Shown: positions 45,344 through 56,570, counted from the stretch's first letter. The stretch: DNA of 64,000 nt from Ampelomyces quisqualis (GCA_018398575.1 JAGTXZ010000009.1:1426001-1490000); one strand, 5' to 3'. Made by a program: numbers and translations. Notes: generated by a model not told the origin, from the letters alone.

Positions 45344-46783
45344 ATGGCGTCACGGTGTCCATTGCTCCCAGGGAGCCTCAATACCCCCCGTTTGGTTGTC
45401 CGCACATCTCACGCGGCCCAGCGGACTTACTCAACCGCCGAATCAGCGCCCATCGTGAAAAACCCTCTGAAACCACGGAAAGGCGGCGATCTCGGCTCCC
45501 ATCTCCCCAAGCACGTCATCCCAGCGGATGCATACATTCCCACATATCCTTATGGCGACCGTACCCTCTTCAAGCAGGCGAACCATGGCCTGTACGGCCT
45601 GCAGATGATTCACTTCGGCAACAACGTCTCGGAAAAGACGAAGACGAAGACCCGGCGATACTGGAAGCCCAATGTCCTCAACAAGAGCTTGTATTCGGTC
45701 GCTCTCAAGAAGAGGATCAAGCTGCGGATCACTTCGCAAGTGCTGAAGACGATGGACCGTGAGGGCGGTCTGGACTGTTACCTGCTCAAGGACAACGAAA
45801 ACCGCGTCAAAGAGCTAGGACCGTTGGGATGGGCTCTGCGCTGGACCTTGATGCAGAGGCCAGAAATCCGCGACAAGATGCGTGCTGAGGCTGCTGCTCT
45901 AGGCGTCGACCAAGCCACGATTGATGCACAATGGCCCACTCAGCAAATGCTTGCCGAGCAAAGGACTTCAGCAAGCAGCCTCGTCAAAGCATCGGACCTG
46001 ATTCCCGAAGCATACAAAGAAGCTGAAGAAGGCAGCGGTGAGCAAGACGAGAAGGTTATCTCACCTCTCACCAAAGGCGAGAAGCTCGTCGCGCACGCCG
46101 CAGGCGCACAATACGATAAGGCAATCAAAGCTGCCCAGCGATATTTGGGCCGCGAAAACGTCGAGACCGAAGAAAATGGCATCAAACTAGCCTTCATACG
46201 AGAGAAGGAGCGAAAGCTGGCCGCCGAGAGCTTGAAGCAGAAGTTTGCGGACAGGCTCAAGGATCAGTTCAGCGATCACGACGTCGCAGAAACTCGAAAG
46301 CGCTTCGGTTTGCCAGCCGAGCTACCGGATGGGAAGGTCAGAACCATTGCATACAATCAGTTGAGACGGCAGCAGATTGAGGAAATGGGTAGCTACGATG
46401 CTTGGAGAGATAAGATCGATGCTGAAAAGATATCGAGTGGGCAAATCAGACCAAACTCCCAGACACAAGCAGAGTGCAGAGAGGAATACATGGCTGCAAT
46501 TGCCGAAGCTGAGGGTGCTGCCACAAACGAGAGTTTGCCTCACGACAAGAGAAGATTCCTCGAATACGCAATCATCAAGGCAAGTATTGCCATCAAGGCG
46601 AGAAACTCGGGTGGAAGGAATGCGTATATCAACATGATGATCGAAAGGACGCGACAGTCGAAGAATGCGAGCCTGAGGACCTTGTCGCGCAAAGCCGTTG
46701 CGCAGCAGGAAGACGGAAGCGACGCATGGGCGGCGCTGGTTGATGCGAGCAACAAGCCTCTGGAGGGTCGACGAAATACATGA
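45344..46783 (+). CDS. MRPL24: mitochondrial large-subunit ribosomal protein bL28m
   Basis: Single exon, 479 residues from the ATG at 45344; the frame is open upstream but MASRCPLLPGSLNTPRLVVRTS with the following RTYST looks like a mitochondrial presequence. The bL28 core is clear at about residues 65-170: YPYGDRTLFKQANHGLYG, IHFGNNVSEKTKTKTRRYWKPNV, LNKSLYSVALKKRIKLRITS, LKTMDREGGLDCYLL and KELGPLGWALRW. Beyond it lies a fungal-specific helical, charged extension of ~300 residues. The protein belongs to the 54S large subunit of mitochondrial ribosomes. Assignment rests on the bL28 core; the extension has no recognised domain. Divergent from PTH2. Confidence 0.92.
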   Translation: MASRCPLLPGSLNTPRLVVRTSHAAQRTYSTAESAPIVKNPLKPRKGGDLGSHLPKHVIPADAYIPTYPYGDRTLFKQANHGLYGLQMIHFGNNVSEKTKTKTRRYWKPNVLNKSLYSVALKKRIKLRITSQVLKTMDREGGLDCYLLKDNENRVKELGPLGWALRWTLMQRPEIRDKMRAEAAALGVDQATIDAQWPTQQMLAEQRTSASSLVKASDLIPEAYKEAEEGSGEQDEKVISPLTKGEKLVAHAAGAQYDKAIKAAQRYLGRENVETEENGIKLAFIREKERKLAAESLKQKFADRLKDQFSDHDVAETRKRFGLPAELPDGKVRTIAYNQLRRQQIEEMGSYDAWRDKIDAEKISSGQIRPNSQTQAECREEYMAAIAEAEGAATNESLPHDKRRFLEYAIIKASIAIKARNSGGRNAYINMMIERTRQSKNASLRTLSRKAVAQQEDGSDAWAALVDASNKPLEGRRNT

Positions 46784-47424
46784 AGCGCAAGCCTCGCCTT
46801 TGCATGCCGGAACACGAAAGAAGCTGTAGGACGTCACAATCGATTGAGAGTCACATCCACTACTCCGTACACAGTGAGCCTTCTCCTCTCCTGTGAATTC
46901 ATTTTGTCAAATGTTTCGATCAAAACTCGAGTTACCTGCTTGTTCGTTTCACCGCGCTTATTGTAAAAGCCGAGCTACAACATTTTGCACATTATACCCT
47001 ATTCTACTCCGTACTGCGTTGCCAAGCCTTGCGCAAATTGCGCTTGGGGAGTGAGTGACAGTCGTTGCTTCCATGTATGGTCTATGCGCGTGTTTTCTCG
47101 TAGTGATGCTTGTCAATCGAGCTCTTGGCACGACGCCCTTTTACCTAACTGATGACAGAAGAAATGTCACTGTAATGAACGACTCCTGATAGCAATGTAT
47201 ATATCCCTACTTGGACATTGCTGGGGAGATGATAACGCTTGTCCAGGCCTTTCGTTAATCTCCAACAACGTTGGCAGTTCCTCTCGTTCAATCTGACTGG
47301 TTTCGACCTTGTCTCTCGTTGTCCTGTGCGCGTTGCCAGTCTTTTCCGACCTTACTTACGTTCATTAATTGAATTCAAAACCACTTTCCTTGTCCAGCAT
47401 CGATTCCAATTCAAAGGCCTCAAG
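46784..47424. other. gene-free stretch with two TACTCCGTAC motifs
   Basis: Downstream of bL28m and upstream of the secreted glycine-zipper gene. Two identical TACTCCGTAC decamers lie at 46861-46870 and 47005-47014. A TATATATCC at about 47196 may belong to the promoter of the next gene, whose leader is CT-rich. Confidence 0.45.
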
Positions 47425-48468
47425 ATGAAGTACCCGATTGGAACCCTATTCGCACTCATCTGCTTGAGCAATGCTCTCCCACATCCGCCTTGCCCCGGGT
47501 CCGCCTCCATTCCCACTCCTAGCCTGTCCACTGCAACCGGCACAGGATACCTAGTCCCGCACTCTGGCAACGCGACCTCTACCCCTGCATATGCAGACGG
47601 TACTGGATCGGACGGTGGCTCCTCTAATAAAATCAGTGGCCAGACCAGTGTCCCATTGCGCCGGAGGACTGTCGAAGCACGCAAATTTGATATGGACAAA
47701 GTCACCGACGATCTTGACGACAACCCCGGTAGCGCCGTTGGCAAAAATGTCGGCCACGCCATCACAAATCTTTTCGACGGTGACAAGAAGGACGAGGCAG
47801 GAGATGCCGATGGCGAACCTGGCAGCAAACAAACTTCCGACCATGTTCATACAAATGTTGCCAGCGATGGCGGCGTTCCTCAAGCACAGCGCACCATCAA
47901 CATCAACCTCAACGGAGGAACCGGCGGGGCGGGCACTATCATCAACATTAATCTTGGCGGCGAGGCTGCTGAGCAACCCAGCGGCAAACCTAACGGCCAA
48001 GCCAAGGGCAAAGGTAACGGCGAAACTGACGGCAAACCAACCAACGAATCACACAGCGAGACCGGCGGCAAAGTCGGTAGCGAGATCGGCGCAAACATTG
48101 CTAGCACTGTTGGAGGCGTCTTTGGTGGCCCTGTTGCCGCCGGCGTCGGCAAGCTTGTCGGCGGCGCCGCTGGCGGCTTCCTTGGCACTATTGGTGGTAG
48201 TATCGTCGATGCTGTCGATGGCGATGATCATGAGAGTGATCATCACGATGGCCATCGTGTCGAGGCTCAGGATGGCGACGCTGACAGCGACTCCGGCCCC
48301 AGCTGCGGAACGATCACACAGTCGAGCAGCGCCGCACCCATCCAGGATACACCTCACAGCACCGCAACCACCCAGGATACACCTTACCCCGCCGCACCCA
48401 CCCAGAATACACCTTACCCTGCCGCACCCATGTCAACTGGCGCTTCTGGCGGAATTCCTACGGCGTAA
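47425..48468 (+). CDS. secreted glycine-zipper protein, function unknown
   Basis: Single exon, 347 residues from the ATG at 47425; the frame is open upstream but without another ATG that gives a signal peptide. MKYPIGTLFALICLSNA is the signal sequence. A dibasic LRRRTVEAR near residue 77 resembles a Kex2 processing site. Then come an acidic DDLDDNPGSAVGKNVGHAI segment, a short ININLNGGTGGAG / ININLGGEA duplication, and a Gly/Lys/Asn spacer. At about residues 215-260 a run of small residues with repeated GxxxG spacing (SEIGANIASTVGGVFGGPVAAG, LVGGAAGGFLGTIGGSIVDAV) forms a glycine zipper, a pattern that packs in membranes or oligomers. A His/Asp patch (DDHESDHHDGHR) and TPYPAAP repeats end it. 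I do not recognise the family. It is the last intact gene before the AT-rich isochore. Confidence 0.75.
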   Translation: MKYPIGTLFALICLSNALPHPPCPGSASIPTPSLSTATGTGYLVPHSGNATSTPAYADGTGSDGGSSNKISGQTSVPLRRRTVEARKFDMDKVTDDLDDNPGSAVGKNVGHAITNLFDGDKKDEAGDADGEPGSKQTSDHVHTNVASDGGVPQAQRTININLNGGTGGAGTIININLGGEAAEQPSGKPNGQAKGKGNGETDGKPTNESHSETGGKVGSEIGANIASTVGGVFGGPVAAGVGKLVGGAAGGFLGTIGGSIVDAVDGDDHESDHHDGHRVEAQDGDADSDSGPSCGTITQSSSAAPIQDTPHSTATTQDTPYPAAPTQNTPYPAAPMSTGASGGIPTA

Positions 48469-48938
48469 GTCTCAGGCAGCTGCATGTAGTACAGACTACA
48501 GTGAACGTATCGCGGACAAGAAATGCCAACACAATATTTCGCCTAGTCCCATCGAGCCGCTCACTTTTCTGCCTGGGTTGGACCTATTCTTGTGTGGAAA
48601 TTCGGACCGACAAGCGTACTAAAACACTAGTTATAGTACTTAATGAAATGTCTGTTACCTTCTACTGGTCCGCATGAATTCTTACCACCCGCCCGCGGAC
48701 ATTAGATGGGAGACGTTAGGAGACGTTATTGCACACCCTTCTAAGGGGTATTACCTACTTGGGCTAGGGACGACTAAACCGTCAACGCGCCAAGATGTAG
48801 CAATGTTACGAGCTGCCATTGGCACAAGGTTATGATGTACATGCCGTGCTTCAAATCTGGTGTTGCTAAACCCAGGCAGCAGGTCAACTGACCATGGGAT
48901 GTGCCTTGGCAGACTTGGGAATTGGTTAGCGTAGGAAG

Positions 48939-48998
48939 AAATTGTCCGCTAGGCCACAATTAGATTAAAAATTGTCTGCTAGGCCACAATTAGATTAA
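48939..48998 (+). repeat. 30-bp direct duplication at the isochore boundary
   Basis: Two adjacent 30-bp copies (48939-48968 and 48969-48998), identical except for a C/T at one position, each centred on GCTAGGCCACAATTAGATTA and containing an ATTGT...ACAAT inverted pair. The C/T difference is a CpG/TpG-type change. AT-rich DNA starts immediately after. Confidence 0.85.
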
Positions 48999-49009
48999 CG
49001 TGCACGCTA

Positions 49010-49190
49010 GACTTAAAACACGTTTAAGCTACATTTTACACACATGTAAACTACATTTTAAATATGTTTTAACTACATTTTAAACCTGTTTAAACTACAT
49101 TTTAAATAAATTTTAGATATAAAAAAAATTATTTAGAAACAAATTTTAAACACGTTTTAAACACGTTTTAAATATATTTTAAATATAGTA
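49010..49190 (+). repeat. degenerate ~22-bp AT-rich minisatellite
   Basis: Repeated ACTACATTTTAAA followed by CATGTTTTAA or CACGTTTTAA variants. Roughly eight diverged units. Homogeneity is low, which fits an old array altered by mutation. Confidence 0.7.
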
Positions 49191-49194
49191 AAAC

Positions 49195-49285
49195 TTAGTT
49201 TAAGGTTAGAGTTAGCTTAAGGTTAGAGTTAGTTTAGAGTAAGAGTTAGTTTAGAGTAAGGATTAGTTTAGAGTAAGGGTTATAG
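49195..49285 (+). repeat. degenerate TTAG-rich repeat (telomere-like)
   Basis: Tandem variants of TTAAGGTTAGAG and TTTAGAGTAAGAG/TTTAGAGTAAGGG, about 12-14 bp each. It recalls but is not TTAGGG; no perfect hexamer array is present. Confidence 0.65.
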
Positions 49286-49734
49286 AGTATATTTTAAAAA
49301 AAAATAAAAAATTAAACGTATTACAAACACGTTTAATATGTGTTCTAGTAAGCTAACTATAACTACTATAGATCTAACTTAAAAATTTTCTCTAAAGAGC
49401 GTCTATACTACTTTAGGTATTCTAAAGTCTACTAAGGCATATCCTATAGTTAGTTAACATACTACTACTTACTAAACCTAAGTTATAAGATACCTATAGA
49501 ATTACAAGTAGTGTAGTACTGCACAGGCGTATAAGCACGTAAATTAATTAGTACACTAGACCTAGACAAGTACTAAGTAAACAAAGTATACTAAGCACTA
49601 AGTATAACTAATAAACTAAGTAACTTAGTAAGCTACTTAGTTTATTAAACAGCTTTTTAGTATATAGAAACTATAATTAACTCTAATAGATTATTATATT
49701 TAAATAGGTATTTATACTATTATATAGCTTTTCT

Positions 49735-50025
49735 TAGTACTATAATGAATATATTATATCTAATACCTTATTAGGCTTAGTAACATAATATAAAGAGCTA
49801 GTAAGAATAGTACTAAAAGTACTCTAATAATACTATAACTTAGTTACTATATTAACTATAAATAGAAGTCTATTATATTAGATAGAAAATAAATTTTTCT
49901 TATTCTTTTATATAATACCTATAGGTATATAACAAATTAAGTATTTTTTAATAAAATATATACTTTTATATACCTCTAATATATATCTAATTTAACTCTA
50001 ATAGCTATACCTACTATAGTAAAGT
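49735..50025 (+). mobile_element. strongly RIP-degraded solo LTR of the chromovirus family
   Basis: Aligned by eye with the 299-bp LTRs at 50897-51195 and 57694-57992: shared landmarks in order are TCTAATACCTTATTAGGCTTAG, AGAGCTAGTAAGAATAG, ACCTATAGGTATATA, TATACCTCTAATA and AATAGCTATACCTACTA. Nearly all differences are C-to-T or G-to-A, as in RIP. No internal region is attached. Ends are approximate. Confidence 0.75.
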
Positions 50026-50783
50026 AATATAGAAAGTAAGTCTAAAGAATACTTAGGGTATAGCTAAGGGCATAGATAAGATATAATAGCAAAAGGGCTA
50101 TTAGAAGATAAGAACTTATACACATACTTAATAATAATATATTTAATCTAATATTAAATCTAATAGGCTTTAAAGGTAAATAACGCTCTACTATATATAG
50201 TAACTAATTATAACTCTAAATTTCTATTAGCCTAGGCCTTAGAAGACTGCGCACCTGCGTATATACTTACGCTCTTCTATAGTTCTTATAACCTAGAAAT
50301 TACTAAAACTTAATAGTCTAATAAGTGTTTAGTAAGCTACTATAGTTCTCTCTAGAATATAATTAGTATCTATTCTAAGGGTATAAAGTTAGTACTCTAA
50401 GATTAGAGAAATAGAAAGTAGAATCTAGAGTAATACCTATCTAAAGTACCTAGAGTAAGAGGTAAAACTACCTAGGTCTATAGTGCAAATTTTGATATAG
50501 CAAAAAAAAAAAAAAAAAAAAAAAACCTAAGTTAAGAAAAAGAAAACAAATAAATACTTTTAAAAAAGGACTAGTTAGTAGAGACTAGCCTAATAGAGGC
50601 TAGTGCATATTTTTATTCTTTACTTACGTAAAAACACTTTTCTATCTTCTTTCTCTATATAAATAATTCTATTTAGATAGTCTATAATATTCTAGTTTAC
50701 TTAGTATAGTTCTTGTAAGAAGTATATCTCTTCTTATATATAGTATTTTACTTGTTGCGTGTATAAGAAACCTTTCTACAGAA
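50026..50783. other. RIP-degraded AT-rich DNA
   Basis: No gene. It contains a run of 24 A at 50502-50525. The remainder is probably old mobile DNA altered past recognition. Confidence 0.5.
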
Positions 50784-50896
50784 AGTATTTTTCTTTCTAC
50801 GCTAGGTATTTCTCTTCTAGCGTATAGTATTACTTTCCTAGCGTAAGACATTTCTTTTCTAGCGCAAGGTATTTCTCTCTTAGCATAGAGTATTTC
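50784..50896 (+). repeat. ~21-bp minisatellite array, left part
   Basis: Tandem variants of TATTTCTCTTCTAGCGTAGG. The array is interrupted at 50896 by the chromovirus and resumes at 57993. The opposite strand reads as a pseudo-ORF (50669-50920) made of repeated YARRE-like residues, which I take as an artefact of the repeat. Confidence 0.85.
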
Positions 50897-51195
50897 TGTA
50901 ACAAGCACATACAAACACATGTTACGTCTGATACCTTATAAAGGCTTAGTAACAGATTATGTAGGGAGCTAGCAGATTAGGACTAAAAGCGCTTTAACAG
51001 CGCTCTAACTTAGCTGCTACGCCTACTATAAATATAAGCCTATAGCATAGATAGAGGACAAGTTTCTCTTGTCCTTCTATACAAGACCTATAGGTATATA
51101 GCTAATCTAGAATCTCTAATATAACACGCACTCCTATATGCCTCTAATACGTATCTAATTCAATCCTAATAGCTGTACCTACCTGCGTTGTTACA
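50897..51195 (+). repeat. 5' LTR of the chromovirus
   Basis: Starts TGTAACAAGC and ends GTTGTTACA. It matches the right LTR at most positions, with differences mainly C/T and G/A. Confidence 0.92.
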
Positions 51196-51584
51196 TTACA
51201 AGAGAAACTTTGTCCCGCTAGTAATAGCATTTAGATAATATTGCTATTTACTTTTAAAAAGATTGCGTTAAAACGTCTAGAACTTTATCTAAATTAGATC
51301 TGTTTGCAACCTTAAATCTATTAAACACAGTTAAGATCTCTTAGATCTCTTAACAGCCAAAGCCTTTAGGTTTAGATCTTCCTATTAACACAACAGTTAA
51401 GATTACTTTAGAAAAGTCGCGTTTGGCGCTACAATAGAAACTTAGAGACTATTAATAACCTAGGAGTATTAGAGGCAACGCTAATAACTCCCCCTAAAGA
51501 ACTAACCTTAGGAGCCTTCTCTTAAGACGACTCTGTATTAACTGTAACAACCTGGCAACAGAGTGCTAAAGCAAAAAAGACAGA

Positions 51585-52720
51585 CACTAAGGAACCCTCT
51601 TAGCCTAGAGCTGTACTAAATCTAACCTTTACCTAAATAGAGGTTAATTAATTACAACAAGATTTAAAACAAGCGTTAGCAGAAATTAATTCTCTTAAGA
51701 AAGAACTAACTCTGTTAGTAGGACTAGACAAGCCTCTACCTACTACTAAATTACCTTAGAACAATTCTGCACCCTGCTATTTATTTAACAGCTCTACATC
51801 TAAGTACTTACATTGCTATAAAGGCTCTTGCTAACTTTAACAATCTAAGAAAACGCTTAATATAGACAATCTTAGCAATAGAAAAGATCCTACTTTCTGC
51901 TAATAGCAGGCCTTAATTTAGGATTAACTTAAAATTAACTTAGATTACTATTAGACCAAAAGACAACGCATGGCCTTAGTATAGGGCTACACTACAAGAT
52001 TAGCTAAGGGCTATCTTAAGCTATAATATTTATTAGATACTAATTAAGAGTAATTCTAGAACGCTAAGCAAATAGTTAAGCTACTTAAGTCCTATTTTAT
52101 TATAAGTAACAAGGTAGCTAAAAGCTATGCTGCGTTTAATTAATTGCAGATAATAAAGAAGGAAACGTTCCCTTTGTTTAAAGCTAGGTTTTTAAGTTCT
52201 GCAGTTAAGAGACAAGTACCCCCTTTAGAGTAGTTTTACTACTTGTAGACTAAGATTACGCTAGGGTTGCAAGCCCCTAACCTAGGATTTAGGCACTAAT
52301 AGAAGAACTTATTTAATTAGATAGTAGAACACCTTACTGCATATAATATAAAGCAGAAGAACAACTTTACACTAAGTATAACACTAGCTGCTGCTAAGTT
52401 GCTAATTAGGTTAGCCCTACAACAGAATTTAGAGCTAAATTAGACTACTACTACTAACGCTCTAACAAATTCTGCGCTAGCCTATTAATCTATAATAGTG
52501 CGTCTTCCTACAAAGACTCCTAAGCTAGAATAATAGAAGACCTCTAGTAGTTGTTACAATTGCAGTAAGCTAGGACACTACTCTAGTAACTACACAAAGC
52601 CTTATATGCGTTAGATTAAAGCTGTAGAAGTAGATAAGTATAAAGATGCTTAAGAGCAACCTAATTAGAAGGTGTATTATACAAGAAACAGAAGCGCCTA
52701 GGAGAACACTTCTCTCTAGG
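51585..52720 (+). pseudogene. gag: gag region of the chromovirus (stops by RIP)
   Basis: One frame reads as a coiled-coil start (LQQDLKQALAEINSLKKEL), a capsid-like middle (KQIVKLLKSYFIISNKVAKSY, LTAYNIKQKNNFTLSITLAAAKLL) and the zinc knuckle near 52,552. Stops replace Trp/Gln codons at numerous positions. Structural protein of virus-like particles; not functional here. Limits are approximate. Confidence 0.75.
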
Positions 52721-53749
52721 CCTAAGCTGTTACAATCTATTTTACTTTAACCTTTCTTATTTGTTTTGCAGTCCTTATTTCCTTATGCCTACGCTTCTTT
52801 ACAACTAAGGCCTTAGCTTACGCCTTAATACTCTTGTTAACACTAGTACTTAAAGTTTCTTATTTTTAAATTTACAAATTGTTTTATCTGTTTCTAAAGC
52901 CTTACAGCAACCTATCCAGAAGCTCCTCTTCTAGGTTTAGGTGCGTAGCTTTAAGGATTAGATTACTTCTTTAGTTACTTAATATATTTAACTATACTTA
53001 AATATTAATAGCTAAAAGATTTTAAACTGTCTATTCCTTATCCTTAATCTTAGGTCTTAGGATTGTATACTTAGCCTCTAATAGTTAAGACAATTTAAGA
53101 TTTAATTAGACACAGATAGGTTACAGTTTATTTGGCTATCTAAGTACCCTTGTTTATATAATCCTTTACCTCTTATTCTTACTGTTCTATATTAAGCTAC
53201 AGTGCTAGCTACTGTCTATCTTAATGTGCAACAACGTAACGCTCTATAGGAGAAAGAAGACTATTGTATCTAAAACAGTCTTTACTATTCTTCTTCTTCT
53301 ATTTATTATATTAAGAGATGCTTAAAGCTCCTATTAGCCTAAAAAATCTTAGAGATTCTTTATACCCTAACTAAGCAAACCTGCTTAGAGTCCAAATCTT
53401 CTCTAAGCACCTGCATAGCTCTTATTTCTGCTAATGCATTTTACTTTATTATAAAGAAGCCCCAGAACAAGTTCTTTATAACAAGCCTCTATAAGATTAA
53501 CAGGATCCTTGCCTCTAAGGACAACGCAGACAATTAAAGCTAATTAGATAAGAGATTACCTGCTTACTACTCCTAGTATTAGAATGTATTTAGTAAGTTA
53601 GCAGCCAATCAATTGCCTCCTTACTATCTGTATAATTATAAGATTGTCCTTAAAGAACTATTACTAAATGCGTTTAGTCCCCTGTATAAGCAGAATTAGA
53701 AGAAGCTTAAAGCTACTAAGGCCTACGTCTAGGAACACCTTTAGAAGAG

Positions 53750-56570
53750 TTTTATTAAGGCTAGCCAAAGCCTTTTTGCTTTACCTATTCTCTATGTACA
53801 CAAACTAAATAGAGATATACGTATCTGTGTAGACTACTAGAAGATTAACGCCCTTACGCGCAAGGACGTCTATCTAATCCCTTGTATTAATAAGCTGCTA
53901 TTACGTCTCTCTAAAGCTAAGATCTTTACTAAGTTTAACATTTAGGCTGCCTTTAACAAAATTTATATAGATCCTAACTCTAAAGAGTATACTACCTTTT
54001 GAACCTATTACAGTACATACAAGTGTAAGGTTCTCTCTTTTAGCTTGTGCAATAGGCTAGTAACGTATTAGCGCTACATAAATAATATACTAATTAATTA
54101 TCTTAACAATTTCTGCATTGCGTATCTTAATAACATCTTAATCTACTTAGAGGATATAAACTTACATTAGGAATACGTCTAAAAGGTCCTAGAGCGCCTA
54201 CGTACTGCAGAACTCTAAGTAGACATTTAGAAGAGTAAATTCTATGTAACCTGCATAAAGTATCTAGGTTACGTTTTAACAAACTAGAGCACTAAAGTTA
54301 ACCTAGACAAGGTAGAAGCACTCTAAAACTAGGCTAAACCTACTATAGTTACTAGCGTTAAGTTATTTCTTAGTTTTGCAGGTTTCTATTAACAATTTAT
54401 TAAGGATTTCTCTTGTGTAGCTAAACTAATCCTAAAGCTTTAAAGTCCCTCTACACTGTTTAAATAGACTACAGACTGCTAACAGGCTTTTAATTAGATT
54501 AAAGCCTTACTCCTAGCTATTCCTACGCTATCTTATTTCTATCCTAAGTATAACACAAAGTTAGAAACTAACGCGTTAGATAGAGTAATAGCAGGAGTAC
54601 TCTCTTAGAAGCACCCTAACAACAAGTAGTATCCTGTAGCCTTTTATAGTTACGCCCTATCTAGGGCTAAGCTTAATTAGGAAATACATAACAAAGAACT
54701 TTTTGCTATTCTAAAAGCGTTTAAGAAGTAAAGAGCTAAACTTACTTCTATACAAAGTTAAATCTAGGTGTATTCAGATTACTACTCCTTAGAATACTTT
54801 ATAACTACTAAGGTTCTTAATGCACGTTAAGCATAATAGGCGGAAATTATTACCCCTTTTAATTTCCGCATTAAGTACACGCCTAGCAAGCTTAACAAGC
54901 AAGCTAATATCCTAAGCCAAAGGAAACAGGACGTTAGCAAGGTTAAGGCTGCCTAACAAAATAACAGATCTTGTGTACTTCTAGGACCTAAGCGCCTAAA
55001 CCCCTAGATTAACTCTAAACTAGCTTAGAACTACGTCTGTAATTAGCTAGAGGTTAATGTTTTAGCTATTTCAGTCCAATCTATTAGTGCCCCCCTAAAC
55101 CTTAACTTGTTAGAACTTATTAAAGCCCTTCTAGCAGAAAATTACTACTTCTTTAAGGAAGAGCGTCTTAAGCTACTATAGCTGTATTATGTCTAAGAAA
55201 GACTACTGCTTTATTACTTACGCCTTTGTGTACCTAGGAATTCCCCTTTAAGCACCTAACTAATTAGAGAAGCTTACAATTAGGTATCTACTGCCTACCC
55301 AAGCGCTACAAAAATGTATTAGCTTCTAGCTTAGCAATACTACTAGAAAGGCATAGAGGCTATATACAAACGCTATGTACAAAACTGCATTTCCTGTTAA
55401 AGATCCTATCTAAGACAGCTCTAATCCCAAGGGTTTCTCTATCTGTTACTAGTTCCTAACAGGCCTATGCAGCATTTGTGTATAGATTTTAAGACATTCC
55501 TAACTAATTAGCATAGCTATAATTAAATTATAGTTATTATTAATTGCCTATTAAAGCAAGCTATCTCTATCCTGTGTTACAAGACTATTAACGCCCAGGA
55601 AATAGCTTATTTGTTCATCTAATAGGTATACTAATTTAGCTACACGCCCAAAAGCATAGTGTCTAACTGCAGCCCCTAGTTTATGTCCTAATTCTAGTCT
55701 AAGTTCTGCAAGATCCTAGGCGTACAAATCAAGCTTTCTACAGCCTACTATAAACAAACTAATAGACAAACTAAGATTATAAACAAGTATATTAATTAAC
55801 AATTAAGGCCCTTTGTATCCTACTACCAGGACAACTAGAGTAACCTCTTGCTAATAATTAATTAAGCTTAAGCTACACTGCTGCACTCCGCAATTAGTAT
55901 AGCACCTTACTAGCTCTTGTTTAGATCTAAACTACAATAGAGCTAGAATTAGGTATTATCTCCTTTAAAACACAAAGATATAAACGTTAAGAATGCCTTA
56001 AGCTTAGCTACCTGCATGCATAAAGCCTAGCGCATAGCTAAAGACAATATAGAGAAGGCGCAGCAACAAATAGCTGCTAAGGTAAACAAACATTGTTAAC
56101 CTGTTAATTAGGCAGTAAGTAACAAGGTTTACCTCTTAACCTAAAACCTATCTGTTACCTGCCTGAGTCGCAAACTCGCTGAATTGTAGGAAGGCCCCTT
56201 TAAAGTCCTAGAACAAGTTAGCTATTTATTTTAACTAAAGCTACCTAAAAGATTTAAGATCTATAACGTGTTTGCTCTAGATGTCCTCTGCAAGGACCCT
56301 AACAACCCCCTGCCTAGTTAGCTAAGCCTAAACCTATCTAGCATCCCAATTTAAGGCGTTAAAGAATAAGAAGTTAAAGAGATTCTAGCTAGCAAGCTAT
56401 ACTACTCTATCCTAAAGTATTATGTAAAATAGGTAGGCTATAATCCTAACCCTACCTAGTACAATGCCTTAAACTTTATAGGCGCCCTATACATATTGCA
56501 AGCGTTCTATAAACGCTATCTAAAACAGCTAGAACCTCTACAAGCGTTAGCTAAGTAAATTACAGTATAA
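53750..56570 (+). pseudogene. pol: pol region of the chromovirus: RT, RNase H, integrase, chromodomain (stops by RIP)
   Basis: A single frame keeps the polyprotein order. RT: KLNRDIRICVDY, KINALTRKDVYLIPCI, AKIFTKFN, YLNNILIYLED, with Asp-to-Asn changes in the YLDD box by RIP. RNase H: FYPKYNTKLETNALD, AFYSYALSRAKLN, IHNKELFAILKAFK. Integrase: HHCC-like KRYVQNCISC, then IDFKTFLTN and IIVIINCLLKQAISI, then TAYYKQTNRQTKIINKYI. Chromodomain-like: KEILASKLYYSILKYYVK then VGYNPNPT. No frameshift was noticed over about 2.8 kb, only stops and substitutions, so the copy was silenced recently on an evolutionary scale. Confidence 0.85.

Noticed and set aside
49195..49285. True telomere
   Set aside because: No perfect TTAGGG array is present and the sequence continues for 15 kb beyond; kept only as a telomere-like repeat.
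50669..50920. 83-codon minus ORF
   Set aside because: It is a translation of the 21-bp minisatellite and the LTR edge, not an independent gene.
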